Part shown: positions 1-9,388 of the stretch, in pieces | How positions within the stretch are numbered: position 1 is the stretch's first letter | How the letters are laid out: every line of letters begins with the position of its first letter | Source: Stratiolaelaps scimitus | Taxonomy: Eukaryota > Arthropoda > Arachnida > Mesostigmata > Laelapidae | Reading direction: 5' to 3' | NCBI GenBank assembly: GCA_019614645.1 | Contig: JABWDB010000032.1 | Coordinates: forward strand, 620,001-684,000 | Length of the DNA: 64,000 nucleotides | Program-made: the position numbers and the translations under genes | Notes under the pieces: model-generated | Database searches by the model: none | The model's input: the letters and a program-made list of their open reading frames with translations, nothing else | What the model was told of the DNA's origin: nothing

Positions 1-866
1 TTCGCGCTTGATTGATCAACATTTTCTACGGACAAATTGAAATATATATATATATCTCGACAGACGATTGGATATCGGATCTTATGGCTGTGTACGTTAG
101 CACAGATAGGCTGGCAGGAGCCCTGAGTAATTTCCTGATCCGCCACCAGTATCAGAACAGTGAGAGCAGTTTTGTACCCTGATAGCTGGCGCGGTGGCTG
201 ATCCCTGTGTCAACACCAGCCCCATGGTCCATCTTCAGGCCTGCGGCGGCGTCAGCCGGCGACAAGCGATCAGTAAATCCATGTCGTTTTCAACGATTCA
301 CACCGACACGTTGAGTGTTAGCCGAGTTCCATTGGCACGCCCTCTTCTCGGTGCGGGGGGGTGATACGACCTCCCCCGAAGGGGTCCTGCGAGATAGTCC
401 ATTGCTTTAGCACTTGATCAATATCGATAAATACCGTTACAAAAAACGACTTGTTAATTAAACACCCCTTCAATTAATATCATCTGTCTCCACGAACTGG
501 CGGGACTCTCGAGCTGGTAGGTTTGTCGAAGCATAGTTGATTTCAATGTTGAAATCTTCCTCCGGGCCAACGTGTCCTGACTGGCTGCAATAGAATTTCA
601 ATGCGTTCTACGCGCGGCTTTAATCGAACGTAAGGATATCACAGTGGCAGTTGCTGTCGACCGAGCCGCCCTAAGGGTCTATCTTAAAACGATCATGTCC
701 GTAACGGCTGTTGCCAAGCGAAGAAAGGACAGACAAACTGACAGGTTAATTAAAACAAAAAAAACATTGCCTCAAAGGAACAAATAGGGGTTATTGTAGG
801 GTACAGGTATCTCCATTGCTCGGGTACTCACGGCCAACGATAGACACAACACATTTACGTTGTTAT
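1..866. other. Unassigned leading stretch
   Basis: No gene or repeat family recognised. It holds a short TA tract near 45-57, a GC-richer part at 60-400, and a small local hairpin around 348-376 where a G run faces a CCTCCCCC run. Reading frames are short on both strands. Confidence 0.4.
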
Positions 867-994
867 ACCTCTGGCTGTAAAAGGCCTGAGACCTGGAGGT
901 TCGAGTCCCGTGACCTGGTGGCCATCGCCAACAAAGAGAGAACTTAAGCATTGTCAAAATTGCTGTTCCTTTAATAAACCAGTCAAGCTTTGCC
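867..994 (+). mobile_element. SINE family A copy, 5'-truncated
   Basis: The copy starts in the anticodon-arm region (CCTCTGGCTGTAAAAGG) and carries an exact pol III B box, GGTTCGAGTCC. It then has the family body: GAGAACTTAAGCATTGT, an A/T-rich step, and TTCCTTTAATAAACCAG. The A-box half of the tRNA head is not recognisable upstream. The pseudo-tRNA part is not expected to be a working tRNA. Confidence 0.75.
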
Positions 995-1488
995 TACACA
1001 TACCTTGCAGGACGTAGTCAGGCCATGAAGCAAAATCGTGGCCGTAGGCCAAAAAACAAATGAAACCCAGCACAACCTGGTAGAAGTAATTAAATTCAGT
1101 AACGATTGTATTGTATACTATTAGACAACGTTCCCTGATCAACAGCGCGCCGATTCCTTAATTGTTTTTACAACCCTCAAGTTCTCTCGGACGGGTCGTC
1201 GGGGGACCGCGCTTCGTAACAGGGATATTGACAATCCAAGCGGTATGAGCACCCCCTGGGGTGACCGTTTACAGATTACGTTTCTTTTTTTGTTAACTAT
1301 ATAGTGCAGATTTATTAATTGGTTAAACTAATTGTTAACATAGAATAATTCGTGACCGGGTGTCAGAGTGTGTGCTTGTTCTGATGGTTTTATTCACGCA
1401 ATGATACCACGTGCGTGTAGCAAACCGGGTAGAGAGCGTTTTCAAGCAGAAGCAAATGTCCTACAAGGATATACACTAAAATAGCAAA
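995..1488. other. No recognised feature
   Basis: AT-rich, short frames only. I see no repeat shared with the rest of the window. Confidence 0.4.
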
Positions 1489-1606
1489 TGTTTCCTGGGC
1501 TGACTACTCTCGACCTTAAGCATTTAACCCACTCCATGATACAACTGCTTAACTTTTTAGCTTTTGGCATTGCTTCACCAGACGGACCCCTTCAATGCAA
1601 AGGTCC
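1489..1606 (-). mobile_element. SINE family B fragment (3' half)
   Basis: Read on the minus strand, this gives the B body and end: the TCCGTCT(G)GTGAAGCAATGCC block, a spacer, CAGTTGTA, then the degraded terminal GTCAGCCCAGGAAA stem-loop end. The tRNA head is missing. A small insertion (AACTTTTTAG region) splits the body. Confidence 0.65.
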
Positions 1607-1816
1607 ATTTAGACTCGGCTCGAATCAAACCGGTGTGAGCACCCTTGTGTTTCCACCCAATGACAATGACGTGTCCTAGTTCGGTGTTTCCTTACAGTTA
1701 TAGTACACGTGGTTTTCATTGAGGGAATGATCCGAGAAGGAAAGAGATAAGAAAAGATAAGACGGCACGACTTAGAAGAAGACCAAACGGGAAAGGCTTC
1801 TTCGGCCACATTAAAC

Positions 1817-1916
1817 TGTTTTTCGAGCTGACCCTCAGCTGTTCCCCTATCTGACAGACAGGCCTCAGCTCCTTAACCTTTAGGTATTACTATGAGGACC
1901 TGTCGGGGCCACATTG
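1817..1916 (-). mobile_element. SINE family C fragment (3' end)
   Basis: On the minus strand it reads GGCCCCGACAGGTCCTCATAG, the TACCTAAAGGTTAAGG block, and the end AGCTGAGGGTCAGCTCGAAAAA. This matches the other C copies (37501, 37662, 46952) almost base for base. The head and 5' body are missing. Confidence 0.8.
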
Positions 1917-2623
1917 GACCGGTCGTAGACGATCTAGCTTAACTAAAGGCATCCTCCCTTGTGGACACTGAAGACATACGGAATAAATGGTTCCACGCCT
2001 TTGGGGAAGAAGTTAAATTGAAGAAATAGGTACACGTGGTTTGCATACGGTTTAATTAGCGACAAAACCTCACGGTCTAGAGATTACAAACGGCTCACGT
2101 TACTTAAACTGTCTTGCGTCCAAGGGGTGTACACGTATAGTGACATGTGTTTTTAGTTGCTGTTCGTTAATAATGTCACATTAAGCGTAAATGCGTTGAT
2201 AATGAGTGCAATTGGCTTATTCGCTAAGGTGTAGTCCTATCGCATTGATGCTCATTTGCTTAGCTCGAAGCATTAATTAACACTCTCGAGGGGTGACTAA
2301 TGAAACTGTGGCAGCCAGTGGGGCTGGGCAGTGCTGCTAACCGGCCGATCGTATCAGCTAAGTTAAGGGTCGAGTTAATTGGATGGACATTACCCCGTTA
2401 ACACTTTTTGAAGATACATCTCACGGTGCACGATGCAGTCGACACTCTCGATCTTCTTCTGGTTACAGCCAGCGACAAAATATAAAGATACACAACTAGA
2501 ACTCCGGGCTCCATACCGGACCTTTCCACGTCCAGACATAGCACCTATTCTCGTTTGGTGAAATGCAATATATATATATATGAAAAAGCACATGTATTGT
2601 GTGTATATATATATATATATATA
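1917..2623. other. No recognised feature; TA tracts at the right edge
   Basis: Unassigned sequence with short frames. A (TA) tract at about 2571-2582 and the one at 2603-2625 precede the mariner insertion. Confidence 0.4.
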
Positions 2624-2625
2624 TA

Positions 2626-2651
2626 TTAGGCTGTCCCCTTCAAACTGTCGC
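2626..2651 (+). repeat. Mariner left terminal inverted repeat
   Basis: Perfect 26 bp inverted match to 3294-3319. The first five bases, TTAGG, are a common mariner end. Confidence 0.9.
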
Positions 2652-2770
2652 GCCTTTCGAATGGCGCACAATCCGAACTACGCGATACAATGCATTAATT
2701 TTTGGAGTGGGCACGCGGCAGGAACGTGGCTTCCTTTCGAACACTAAGTGGTTTCGATACGATCAGAAAG

Positions 2771-3258
2771 ATGGACACTGCAGCAGAAAGTTCAAATTCC
2801 CCCAAAAATCAACGGGAAAACATCAAGTTTTTGTTTCTCCAAAAACACCCTCCACTGAAATCCATCGACAATTAGTGAACGCGTACGGCAGGTCTGCCTT
2901 ATGCCTGCGAACGGTGCAAAGTTGGTGCAAGCGATTTAACAGTGGAGATATGGACACCGATGACCACCGAGGCGGGGACCAGAAATCAGGTGCGACAAGG
3001 GACGAACGGATTGACAGAATCAAGGCAGCTTTTGAGCAAACTAGAGCTTGGTCCATAAGGTCTTTGTCGGCTGAAACTGGGATTCCTCGGGTGACATGTC
3101 ATAAAATTGTCACCAATGTACTGAAGATGAAGAAAATCAATGCAAAATGGGTTCCCCATATACTGAGTGCTGAGCAGATGAAAATGCGTGTGGAGTGTTC
3201 GACATCTAATTTGAAGACTTATACGCCTCTAACTCATACCAAAATATCTTTATGCTAA
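2771..3258 (+). pseudogene. Mariner transposase remnant (DNA-binding half, frameshifted, no catalytic domain)
   Basis: An ATG at 2771 opens a frame with RENIKFLFLQKH, the usual mariner N-terminus, which stops at TAG 2873-2875. The continuing homology (EIHRQLVNAYGRSA, VQSWCKRFNSGD) lies in another frame after a shift near 2840-2862. It runs through the second helix-turn-helix region (WSIRSLSAETGI) to WVPHIL, the counterpart of the mariner linker motif WVPHEL, at about 3148-3165. After MRVECS the homology ends and an unrelated tail runs to a stop at 3256-3258. None of the catalytic aspartates is present. Family assignment is sound; the subfamily is uncertain. Confidence 0.85.
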
Positions 3259-3293
3259 CTCATTTAGTTCAAAAGTTATTGGCATTTAAAGAG

Positions 3294-3319
3294 GCGACAG
3301 TTTGAAGGGGACAGCCTAA
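3294..3319 (-). repeat. Mariner right terminal inverted repeat
   Basis: Reverse complement of the left end, 26 of 26 bases, followed directly by the duplicated TA and a TA microsatellite. Confidence 0.9.
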
Positions 3320-3877
3320 TATATATATATATGTTTCTGAGGTTTCTGAGGCCTCTACCTGGTGACAAATATAGAAAACTTAAGCATACTAAAAGGTGCA
3401 CTTCTGTCAATTAACCTGCACAAACACACATATATATATATAATATATATTGCGCTTGGTCACATTATGGCTGGCAGATTTCTGGTATAACCGTAATAGC
3501 TTCTCTGTCGGTAATATGCAGTTGGTCCACGATTCCGAATTATCGTTTCCACAGCAACGAAGGTGGGAGCGAAACTTGTGTCAGCAGATTTCCGTAGAGT
3601 TGAAGAAATGCACACGAATATCTAGAAAACTCTCGGTGCGTTCGACAGTTTCCATTTCCACGTGAACCCCTCGAACGAGAAGAATAACCCGCTCGTTTCC
3701 TGAACAACGCAGTTCAGCATTGGATTGCCAAGGCATCTCTTTGCTATCTAATTATTCTCCCTGCACTGATTACACAATTAGTGCATCGGTGTTGGCACAT
3801 ACGATACCGATCAATCATATCGTTGTCGTCCACCGTAAATCATCCACGGCTGATGTGTGTCGACAACTGTTCACAAC
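3320..3877. other. TA tracts and unassigned sequence
   Basis: (TA) tracts at 3320-3332 and about 3430-3450; otherwise no recognisable gene or repeat. Confidence 0.4.
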
Positions 3878-4029
3878 CGCAGTGGCTTGGACGGCTAAGT
3901 GGTCTCTGGCTATCGGAAGCCAGAGGGTGCAGGTTCGAGCCCTGCCGCGTGACATAAAAGGGAGCCTAAGCATTGTAACAATTGCAGCTCCTTCAATAAA
4001 CCATTAAACCTTTACCTTTTACCTTTACC
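3878..4029 (+). mobile_element. SINE family A, near full length
   Basis: A tRNA-like head with GTGGCTTGGACGGCTAAG (A-box region), an anticodon-like stem-loop CTCTGGCTATCGGAAGCCAGAG, and B box GGTTCGAGCCC. The body follows (GAGCCTAAGCATTGTAACAA, then GCAGCTCCTTCAATAAACCA), and a tail of CCTTTACC-like repeats. This is one of the most complete A copies and serves as a reference for the family. The pol III boxes would be internal promoters if the copy is still transcribed. Confidence 0.85.
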
Positions 4030-4640
4030 GCTGACGCTATTCTTTAATGTGGAACCGTGTTGCTTACTAACAAAAGGCTCAGGCGTGAGCCACGTCGGGG
4101 GTGGCTCCCTCTTCGCGTGAATTGTTTATATTCTCTTTTTATTGTTTTAGCATATTACTAGGTAACTAGCTGAGTAACTATAACACAATAGCGTGTGAAT
4201 AAATGATGCATTTGTTAATTGTTTATATGATAACAATAATAGAGGTAGTTATAGTAATAATTATCATGGGAATACTATTAAGAGATAAAGTAATCGCCAT
4301 TTTGGGGGTACGCTTAGTGACCAGTGCGATGGAATGTCCTTTACGAGGGGGATTTACATGTTGCTGAATGCTGTACACTCGGTCGTCTTATCACATCCTC
4401 ACGGGGTACAATTGCTGTCCAACCAATTGAATATATATATATATATATACAATTTAATTATATAAATATATATATACATACATTATTAAGCATGACCAAT
4501 AAACGTCCAACAGCCTGTTAAGTAACTCCTATCGGGCAAGCCTTAAGTGGCAATTTTCCAGTGATAAAAAGGTAAATTTAATGATTGTTACCCGAGAGAA
4601 GACTGGTAACAACTAGCTTAATTACATCGAACAGGACCAG
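4030..4640. other. AT-rich unassigned stretch
   Basis: No gene seen. A (TA) tract at 4431-4449 and more TA-rich DNA to about 4480. AT-rich runs dominate 4120-4280. Confidence 0.4.
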
Positions 4641-6180
4641 CTCTAGTAAACCGGCCCGTCTGAGGGGTGGGGGGGGGCATTGGGTGCGGTTGGCTGTGCT
4701 CGATTGAAGGCCACGACGAGGCATACAAACAACGACAGCGACAGCCAACTGCAATGTCGTCCTTTACCCGCAGAGGCCACGGGGCGCTGAACCCTGTGCG
4801 TGTAGCACTTCGTACCCCCCCCCCCCCCCTGAGTCCTTTCGGCCTGTCGGCCTGACTGCTATACTCTCGGCCTGCGATATACGCACGAGCAGTAAATGCA
4901 CTCCCATTGCCTTGCAGTCGTGCCGTCAGTTTGTAAATGTTCTGTTCGGGAGCCTCTCTGTCTCTCTCTCTGTCTCTCTGTGGCAACTGCGCATCTCCTC
5001 ACGCTATCGTCCTCTATGTCGTGTCTCTTCGAGCTGGTGGCTTTCTCTCGTTGTCTGACGACGACGCTCGTTTCCCTCCTAGTTGTGGAAGTTTCCGAAG
5101 AGTTAGTTCACCTCCATTGTCCGCATGAGTCTCGGCAGTGCATTTCCCTCGACCCCTGCCCACCGCGAACGACACCGCCGCGTATCCCCGACAGTTGCCT
5201 GATGGGCTTGGGCAAGGCACCCATCCAGCCGACAAACCGACTCACTATTCCCTGCCCACTTCTGGCTTTGAGACATAGCTGTAGCTCTGCTCGTACGAAC
5301 CCCGAGCCCCCGGTACAGTCCGATGAACGTCCATACACACAGACGTACAAGGCACAAGCACCCCCTTTTGCTCAGCCGTCTCAGGCTTCGGGGGTTTCGT
5401 TGGCTGCACTTTGCGGCCTCGAGTTCGGCCGGCCGACGAACTGACTGGTCGTCGTCCTTCTGTGCCGCTCTGCTCTCTCTCTCTCTCTCTCTCTCTCTCA
5501 GTCCCTCTGCTTGCCTCGTTATTGGATCGTCTGCTACGTGTGGAAGACCTGCCCCGAGAACGACCCCAGAATCCCCCAGATGACCCCCGATCCTTAGTCG
5601 GTTACCCTGGCCCTCTTCCAGTTTCGTACAGGATGTGCACTGCCTAGGTCTAGGTCGGCAGTCCAAATCCCGGACCTACCCAATAGCTGCCAACAGCGAA
5701 CTCTCCCACGTTCCCGGGGAACACAGCTCGGACCGACTCGGCCGCCCGTTCGGTGACCACCGACACTCGTTCTGCCTCGGCCCCCATATCTACCCCCGGA
5801 CGCGCAGAGTTGAGTTGGTCAGACCCCCCCCAGCCCCATCCCTTCGCCAGCCGCTTGTTATATCTCTCTCTCTCTCTCTCTCGTCCTTCGTAGACGCCCC
5901 CACACCCAGACACGTTTTTTCCTCTGCCACCATTCTTTCTGCGTTCCCTTCGAGTGGCTTTGGTCGTTTCTCGGATTTTTTTTCCCTCTTTCCTTTTCCA
6001 ACTGCTGCTGCTGCTGCTGCTGCTCCTCCTGCGTTGGTCCAATTTGCGGTGGACAGACTTGATCCATCCGGCTGTGGCCGGTGTTCGCCTAGCGAGCTGC
6101 AATGGCCCTCGCTTGCTTTCTCGTTTCTTCAACGGTCAGCGGCTGATCGCACGCGGACGACAAAGATGATACGGGCATAT
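4641..6180. other. GC-rich, CT-rich low-complexity island
   Basis: A block with frequent CpG, a C run at about 4817-4828, (CT)n tracts at about 4957-4979, 5470-5499 and 5864-5882, and a (CTG)7-8 run at about 6003-6024. Overlapping open frames up to 187 codons occur on both strands in several phases. They are compositional: they encode Ser/Leu or Arg/Glu runs from the CT repeats, and no frame has a domain I recognise. It could be a promoter-proximal or UTR region of an unseen gene, but nothing here proves transcription. Confidence 0.45.
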
Positions 6181-6489
6181 GCTATGCTCAAGTAAAATTC
6201 ACCATGAGTGTGGTTGAAAGCGATTGCGTTTATTATGAACGAAGCTGAGGCTCGCTTTTTACATCGCTCAGGTTCCTGATAGATCGATAGACATATGTGT
6301 CACGTGAAGGTAGAATTGATTGATTCAGCAACATGAACCAATGACAATCGAATGTTTGTGCTGCAGTTTCGGTCATTTGAAGGGACTGCCGAGGATGTCG
6401 ACACAATACAATTGTATACTAAACTCAATCACATGTCTAATGTCTGAACATCCATCAAGCGTTTTCAACAAGTTGGGGGAGCGACGCAA
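6181..6489. other. No recognised feature
   Basis: Unassigned sequence between the GC-rich island and a SINE A copy. Confidence 0.35.
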
Positions 6490-6588
6490 GGGTAAGGTAA
6501 GGGTTTTATTGGTTTATTAAAGGAGCTGCAATTTTACAATGCTTAAGCTCTCTTATATTTCAAGCAGCGGTGCTCGAACCTGCGGATT
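6490..6588 (-). mobile_element. SINE family A, head-truncated
   Basis: Reads as the reverse complement of the A body: tail GGTAAGGTAAGGG, TTTATTGGTTTATTAAAGG, the AGCTGCAATTTTACAATGC block, then CTTAAGCTCTCTTATAT and the B box region (GTGCTCGAACCTGCGG on plus). The A-box half is lost. Confidence 0.8.
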
Positions 6589-7471
6589 CTACATCTATGT
6601 CAAATATTATCTCTCGCATAAGATGCTAAAAAATGAAAAGCGATTATTTTCTACACCACGATTATATCGACAATACCAATGATAAAACGAAATAAATTAC
6701 ACACACACACACACACTCACTAACTATTTGTGCATTTGTGCCATTGGGCATTTCTAAACATTTTGAGTTAAAAATCGGGCCCCAAATGTTGACATTAATC
6801 ACGTAATTACGACGAGGTGTTTTTCACTGCCCCATCTACTATTGACTTGTGAATGTATCAGAGTTAAGTTACACTTTTGCGCCTGCGAACCAAACGCCAT
6901 GATGCCGCTCATGGGAAAAGCTGCTGTCGAATTTTCGCTCAGAGTTTTCCTCGGTGCTAAAGGGTCTACCAGCAGGCTCCCCCGGGGTTCGGCACTGACC
7001 CGAGAGGAACTACTTTGACTTTGAAAGGGAATCGGCGATTCGAGACGATAACCCGTTGGGTCTTGTTGCCAAGAACTTGCCCCGCGACAAGCAGCAATGG
7101 TAACTGGTCGGAGGCTGCCGGCGCGCCGACGCGTTTGGCTTGAGGCCAAAGTGGCCTTCGTACGCTTCGCGTCGGCTCTCGCTGTTTACTTTGCCAACGG
7201 CGACGCACTCACTAACTTCGGTCCGACATCGACAGCGATGTTTCTCGGGCGACCGTGGAACGCGCGCAGAACAATTTCGAGAAGCTGTATGTACTTTACC
7301 GTATCTTCTGGGTTGTACATCTTGTGGGCTTTGTCGGGTCGCAATGAAGGATCTCATCCGAAAGCCTATTCCTCAGACGTCTTCGACATTGCAGTTGGTG
7401 GATATCTAGGATTCAGTGGATTTTCTGACAACAACAACAACGACGACGACGACATAAACATGGCTTTCAAT
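6589..7471. other. Unassigned, GC-richer in the second half
   Basis: A (CA) tract at about 6700-6715, a GC-richer part at about 6960-7330, and a CAA/GAC trinucleotide run at about 7430-7453. Frames are short or low-complexity; no gene recognised. Confidence 0.4.
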
Positions 7472-7486
7472 GGGGTTAATCAGCTT
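7472..7486. repeat. Target-site duplication, left copy, of a SINE C
   Basis: GGGGTTAATCAGCTT here is repeated exactly at 7788-7802, bracketing the SINE C insertion. Confidence 0.75.
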
Positions 7487-7787
7487 AATAATTGTTTTTC
7501 GAGCTGACCCTCAGCTGACCATCCCCTATCTGACAGGCCTCAGCTCTTAACCTTTTAGGTATGACTATGAGAACCTGTCGGGGCCACCTTTGCTTATTCT
7601 CTTCCTTCCTCGTACCTGGCGAGAATCTTCAGATAAAGAAAGATGATAAAGAACTCTCCAAAGATTCTACGCATCTGACAGGATTTGAACCCGCGTCCCT
7701 CCGGCCCAGCAGTCCAAGACGCTCATCACTAGACCAGTATATGCGCAACAAAGCTAAGAAAAACATTGTCAAGCTGATTAATCCCCT
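7487..7787 (-). mobile_element. SINE family C, full head, with unusual 5' junction
   Basis: On the minus strand the tRNA-like head begins at about 7739 with ACTGGTCTAGTGATGAGCG (A box), followed by B box GGTTCAAATCC. The body runs through AGAATCTTTGGAGAG, ATCTGAAGATTCTCGCCAGG, AAGGTGGCCCCGACAGG and CTAAAAGGTTAAGAGC to the end AGCTGAGGGTCAGCTCGAAAAA plus CAATTATT. It is flanked by an exact 15 bp duplication. The 47 bases before the head (7741-7787) are not SINE sequence but an inverted copy of the downstream flank. It is the best-preserved C copy in the window. Confidence 0.85.
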
Positions 7788-7826
7788 GGGGTTAATCAGC
7801 TTGACAATTGAGCTTTGTTGCGCATA
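7740..7826. repeat. Inverted repeat at the SINE C 5' junction
   Basis: Outer arms 7740-7755 and 7811-7826 match 16 of 16, and inner arms 7765-7781 and 7792-7808 match 17 of 17. The arms are separated by a 9-base insert (AAGAAAAAC) on one side and TG on the other. The loop is TCCCCTGGGG. The right arm is target DNA next to the insertion; the left arm looks like its inverted copy. Confidence 0.85.
7788..7802. repeat. Target-site duplication, right copy
   Basis: Exact copy of 7472-7486 (GGGGTTAATCAGCTT). Confidence 0.75.
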
Positions 7827-8000
7827 CACTTTGTTATAGTCGTTCCTGGTCGTACAAGCATGTCTTATGGGTGAATTGCCCATGAGTGTCTCTAGCTGAT
7901 AGATTCAGCTCTGTGAGGCGATCCGATTCTTGTCACTGTGATTGCCTAAACGACAAAATTTGCAATATTGACCTTATTTGAGTTTAGCTCGTTACCGAGT

Positions 8001-8096
8001 TTCGAGCCCCAAGGCATGATGACATCCAGAGGAGAACTTAAGCATTGTAAGAACTGCAGGTCCTTTTATAAACCTAGAAGACCTTTCGCTTTACCC
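8001..8096 (+). mobile_element. SINE family A, 5'-truncated at the B box
   Basis: Starts inside the B box (TTCGAGCCCC) and continues as GGAGAACTTAAGCATTGTAA, CTGCAGGTCC, TTTATAAACC and a CTTTACCC end. No A box is present, so it lacks a complete internal promoter. Confidence 0.75.
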
Positions 8097-9070
8097 AACA
8101 TTGTGTCCATTGATCGTTACCTAAGTAGAAACTCTACGAGAAGTTATAACTACTAGAGCTGTGCCCGACACTATAACTAATTTATCTTCGAAGAATTCTG
8201 AAAAGTGCACTTTTTCTACCGTCTACAATTAAGCGGCAGTTCGCACCCACTCACTGAAGTCTCCCCATCATTTTGAGACCGATACACTTTTGGCATACGT
8301 TTGATACAGGATATCGGTCTCCGATAAGCCTGATCGCCTATATCGTTCCTGTTTGCTGATATCGTTAATCCAAACTGCATCAGTTAGACGCACAATCATA
8401 GTCGATAGCGAAATCGATCATTATTTCATTTTCCATATGATTGTAATTGTAATTACAAAGCAATCAGCCAGATTACTAATTGTTAATCATACACCATCCA
8501 CCGTAATCAATCTGTCGAGTATCCGATTGCCGACCTGGCTGATACACCCGCTGTGCGTCTCGCATCACTAGGTAGCCATAAAAATATCTTGCAAACTATT
8601 AATAGAAGACGCAATTCCTCTTTAGCAAAGCTCGTCAATTAGATAAGATCTCTACTAATCTCTAACTAATTAAAACGTTTTTCTTTTTTTTTATATAGAA
8701 CAGCTATCCATTGTAATGACAACAACAGAATCCCCCTCTCCCCCAGCAAGACACTGCTGAGACGATGCGGTCTATCCCTAACATTAATCACCATCTGATA
8801 ATTAATCGTGTATATTATACCTTTTTTGTATTCACTGAAACACGTTCCATCCCAGCTCCTATATGCTATCGATAAATTGGCTTGTACCCCCTGCTCGTGT
8901 ACCATTATACACCCGTATATATATATATATATATATGCTACGGTCAGCTCCTAGTGAAAGTTCTATTTTGGTCTACGCCCGATATTGTCCACCATCGTTA
9001 TGCCAATGCAATATAACGCAATGCGATAACGCTAGCGGCGAATTGGCAAATAAATATACTGTTTATTATT
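8097..9070. other. AT-rich unassigned stretch with a TA tract
   Basis: No gene or shared repeat identified. A (TA) tract lies at 8916-8936. Confidence 0.4.
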
Positions 9071-9287
9071 TCAATTCAATTCAAAAACACGTTTATTAAC
9101 AAAAGGAAGGTATATATACATTTGGTGTATAAACATTTGTTGGTGCATTTGTTAGTATAGGCATTTGTGTCTCTGACCCGTTTTTGTGTGGCTCGAAAAG
9201 AAAACATATTGTTGATTCGGTCGCTTCTGGCGCTACTGTACAGATGACACAGTTTGTCGACTCCGCAGATGATTTTGTCTGACATAA
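9071..9287 (-). mobile_element. LINE-like repeat L, 3' end (copy 1)
   Basis: The reverse complement matches 60903-61107 along most of its length: ATGTCAGACAAAAT..ATCTGCGGAGT, AACAATATGTTTTCTTTTCG, TACACCAAATGTATA, then TTTTGTTAATAAA..GTG and a (TTGAA)n terminus. The start reads MSDKIICGVDK in both copies, so it looks like the last codons and 3' UTR of an element ORF. Two copies, one shared tandem-repeat 3' end and apparent 5' truncation suggest a non-LTR retrotransposon. The clade is not identified. Confidence 0.65.
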
Positions 9288-9355
9288 AAAAAATTAATTA
9301 ACTAATAAAATAAAAAATGAAGATAAATATTAGTTAAATAAAGATATACCACTGC

Positions 9356-9388
9356 GTTGAATGTTGGCTGTGGGTCAGCCCGGAAAAT
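9356..9388 (+). mobile_element. SINE family B 3'-end fragment
   Basis: Only the terminal part is left: GTTGAATGTTGGCTGTGGGT followed by CAGCCCGGAAAAT, the B stem-loop and A-rich end. Confidence 0.6.

Larger units (their letters stand above)
2626..3319 (+). mobile_element. Mariner-family DNA transposon, internally deleted (694 bp)
   Basis: The element starts TTAGGCTGTCCCCTTCAAAC and ends with its reverse complement. The terminal inverted repeats (2626-2651 and 3294-3319) match over 26 of 26 bases. It sits between TA dinucleotides (2624-2625 and 3320-3321) inside a TA microsatellite, as expected for Tc1/mariner TA targeting. Autonomous mariners are usually about 1.3 kb, so roughly half is missing. 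The lost part is the C-terminal catalytic half of the transposase gene. It cannot move alone but could in principle be mobilised by an intact relative with the same ends. Confidence 0.9.

Noticed and set aside
3878..3950. Possible functional tRNA genes in SINE heads (also 12717, 17165, 29533)
   Set aside because: Heads have A and B boxes but poor cloverleaf ends, are fused to a shared body and tail, and recur many times; they are SINE heads and not tRNA genes.
5103..5666. 187-codon minus-strand frame
   Set aside because: Arg/Glu runs from a CT repeat, several other open phases over the same bases, no recognised domain.
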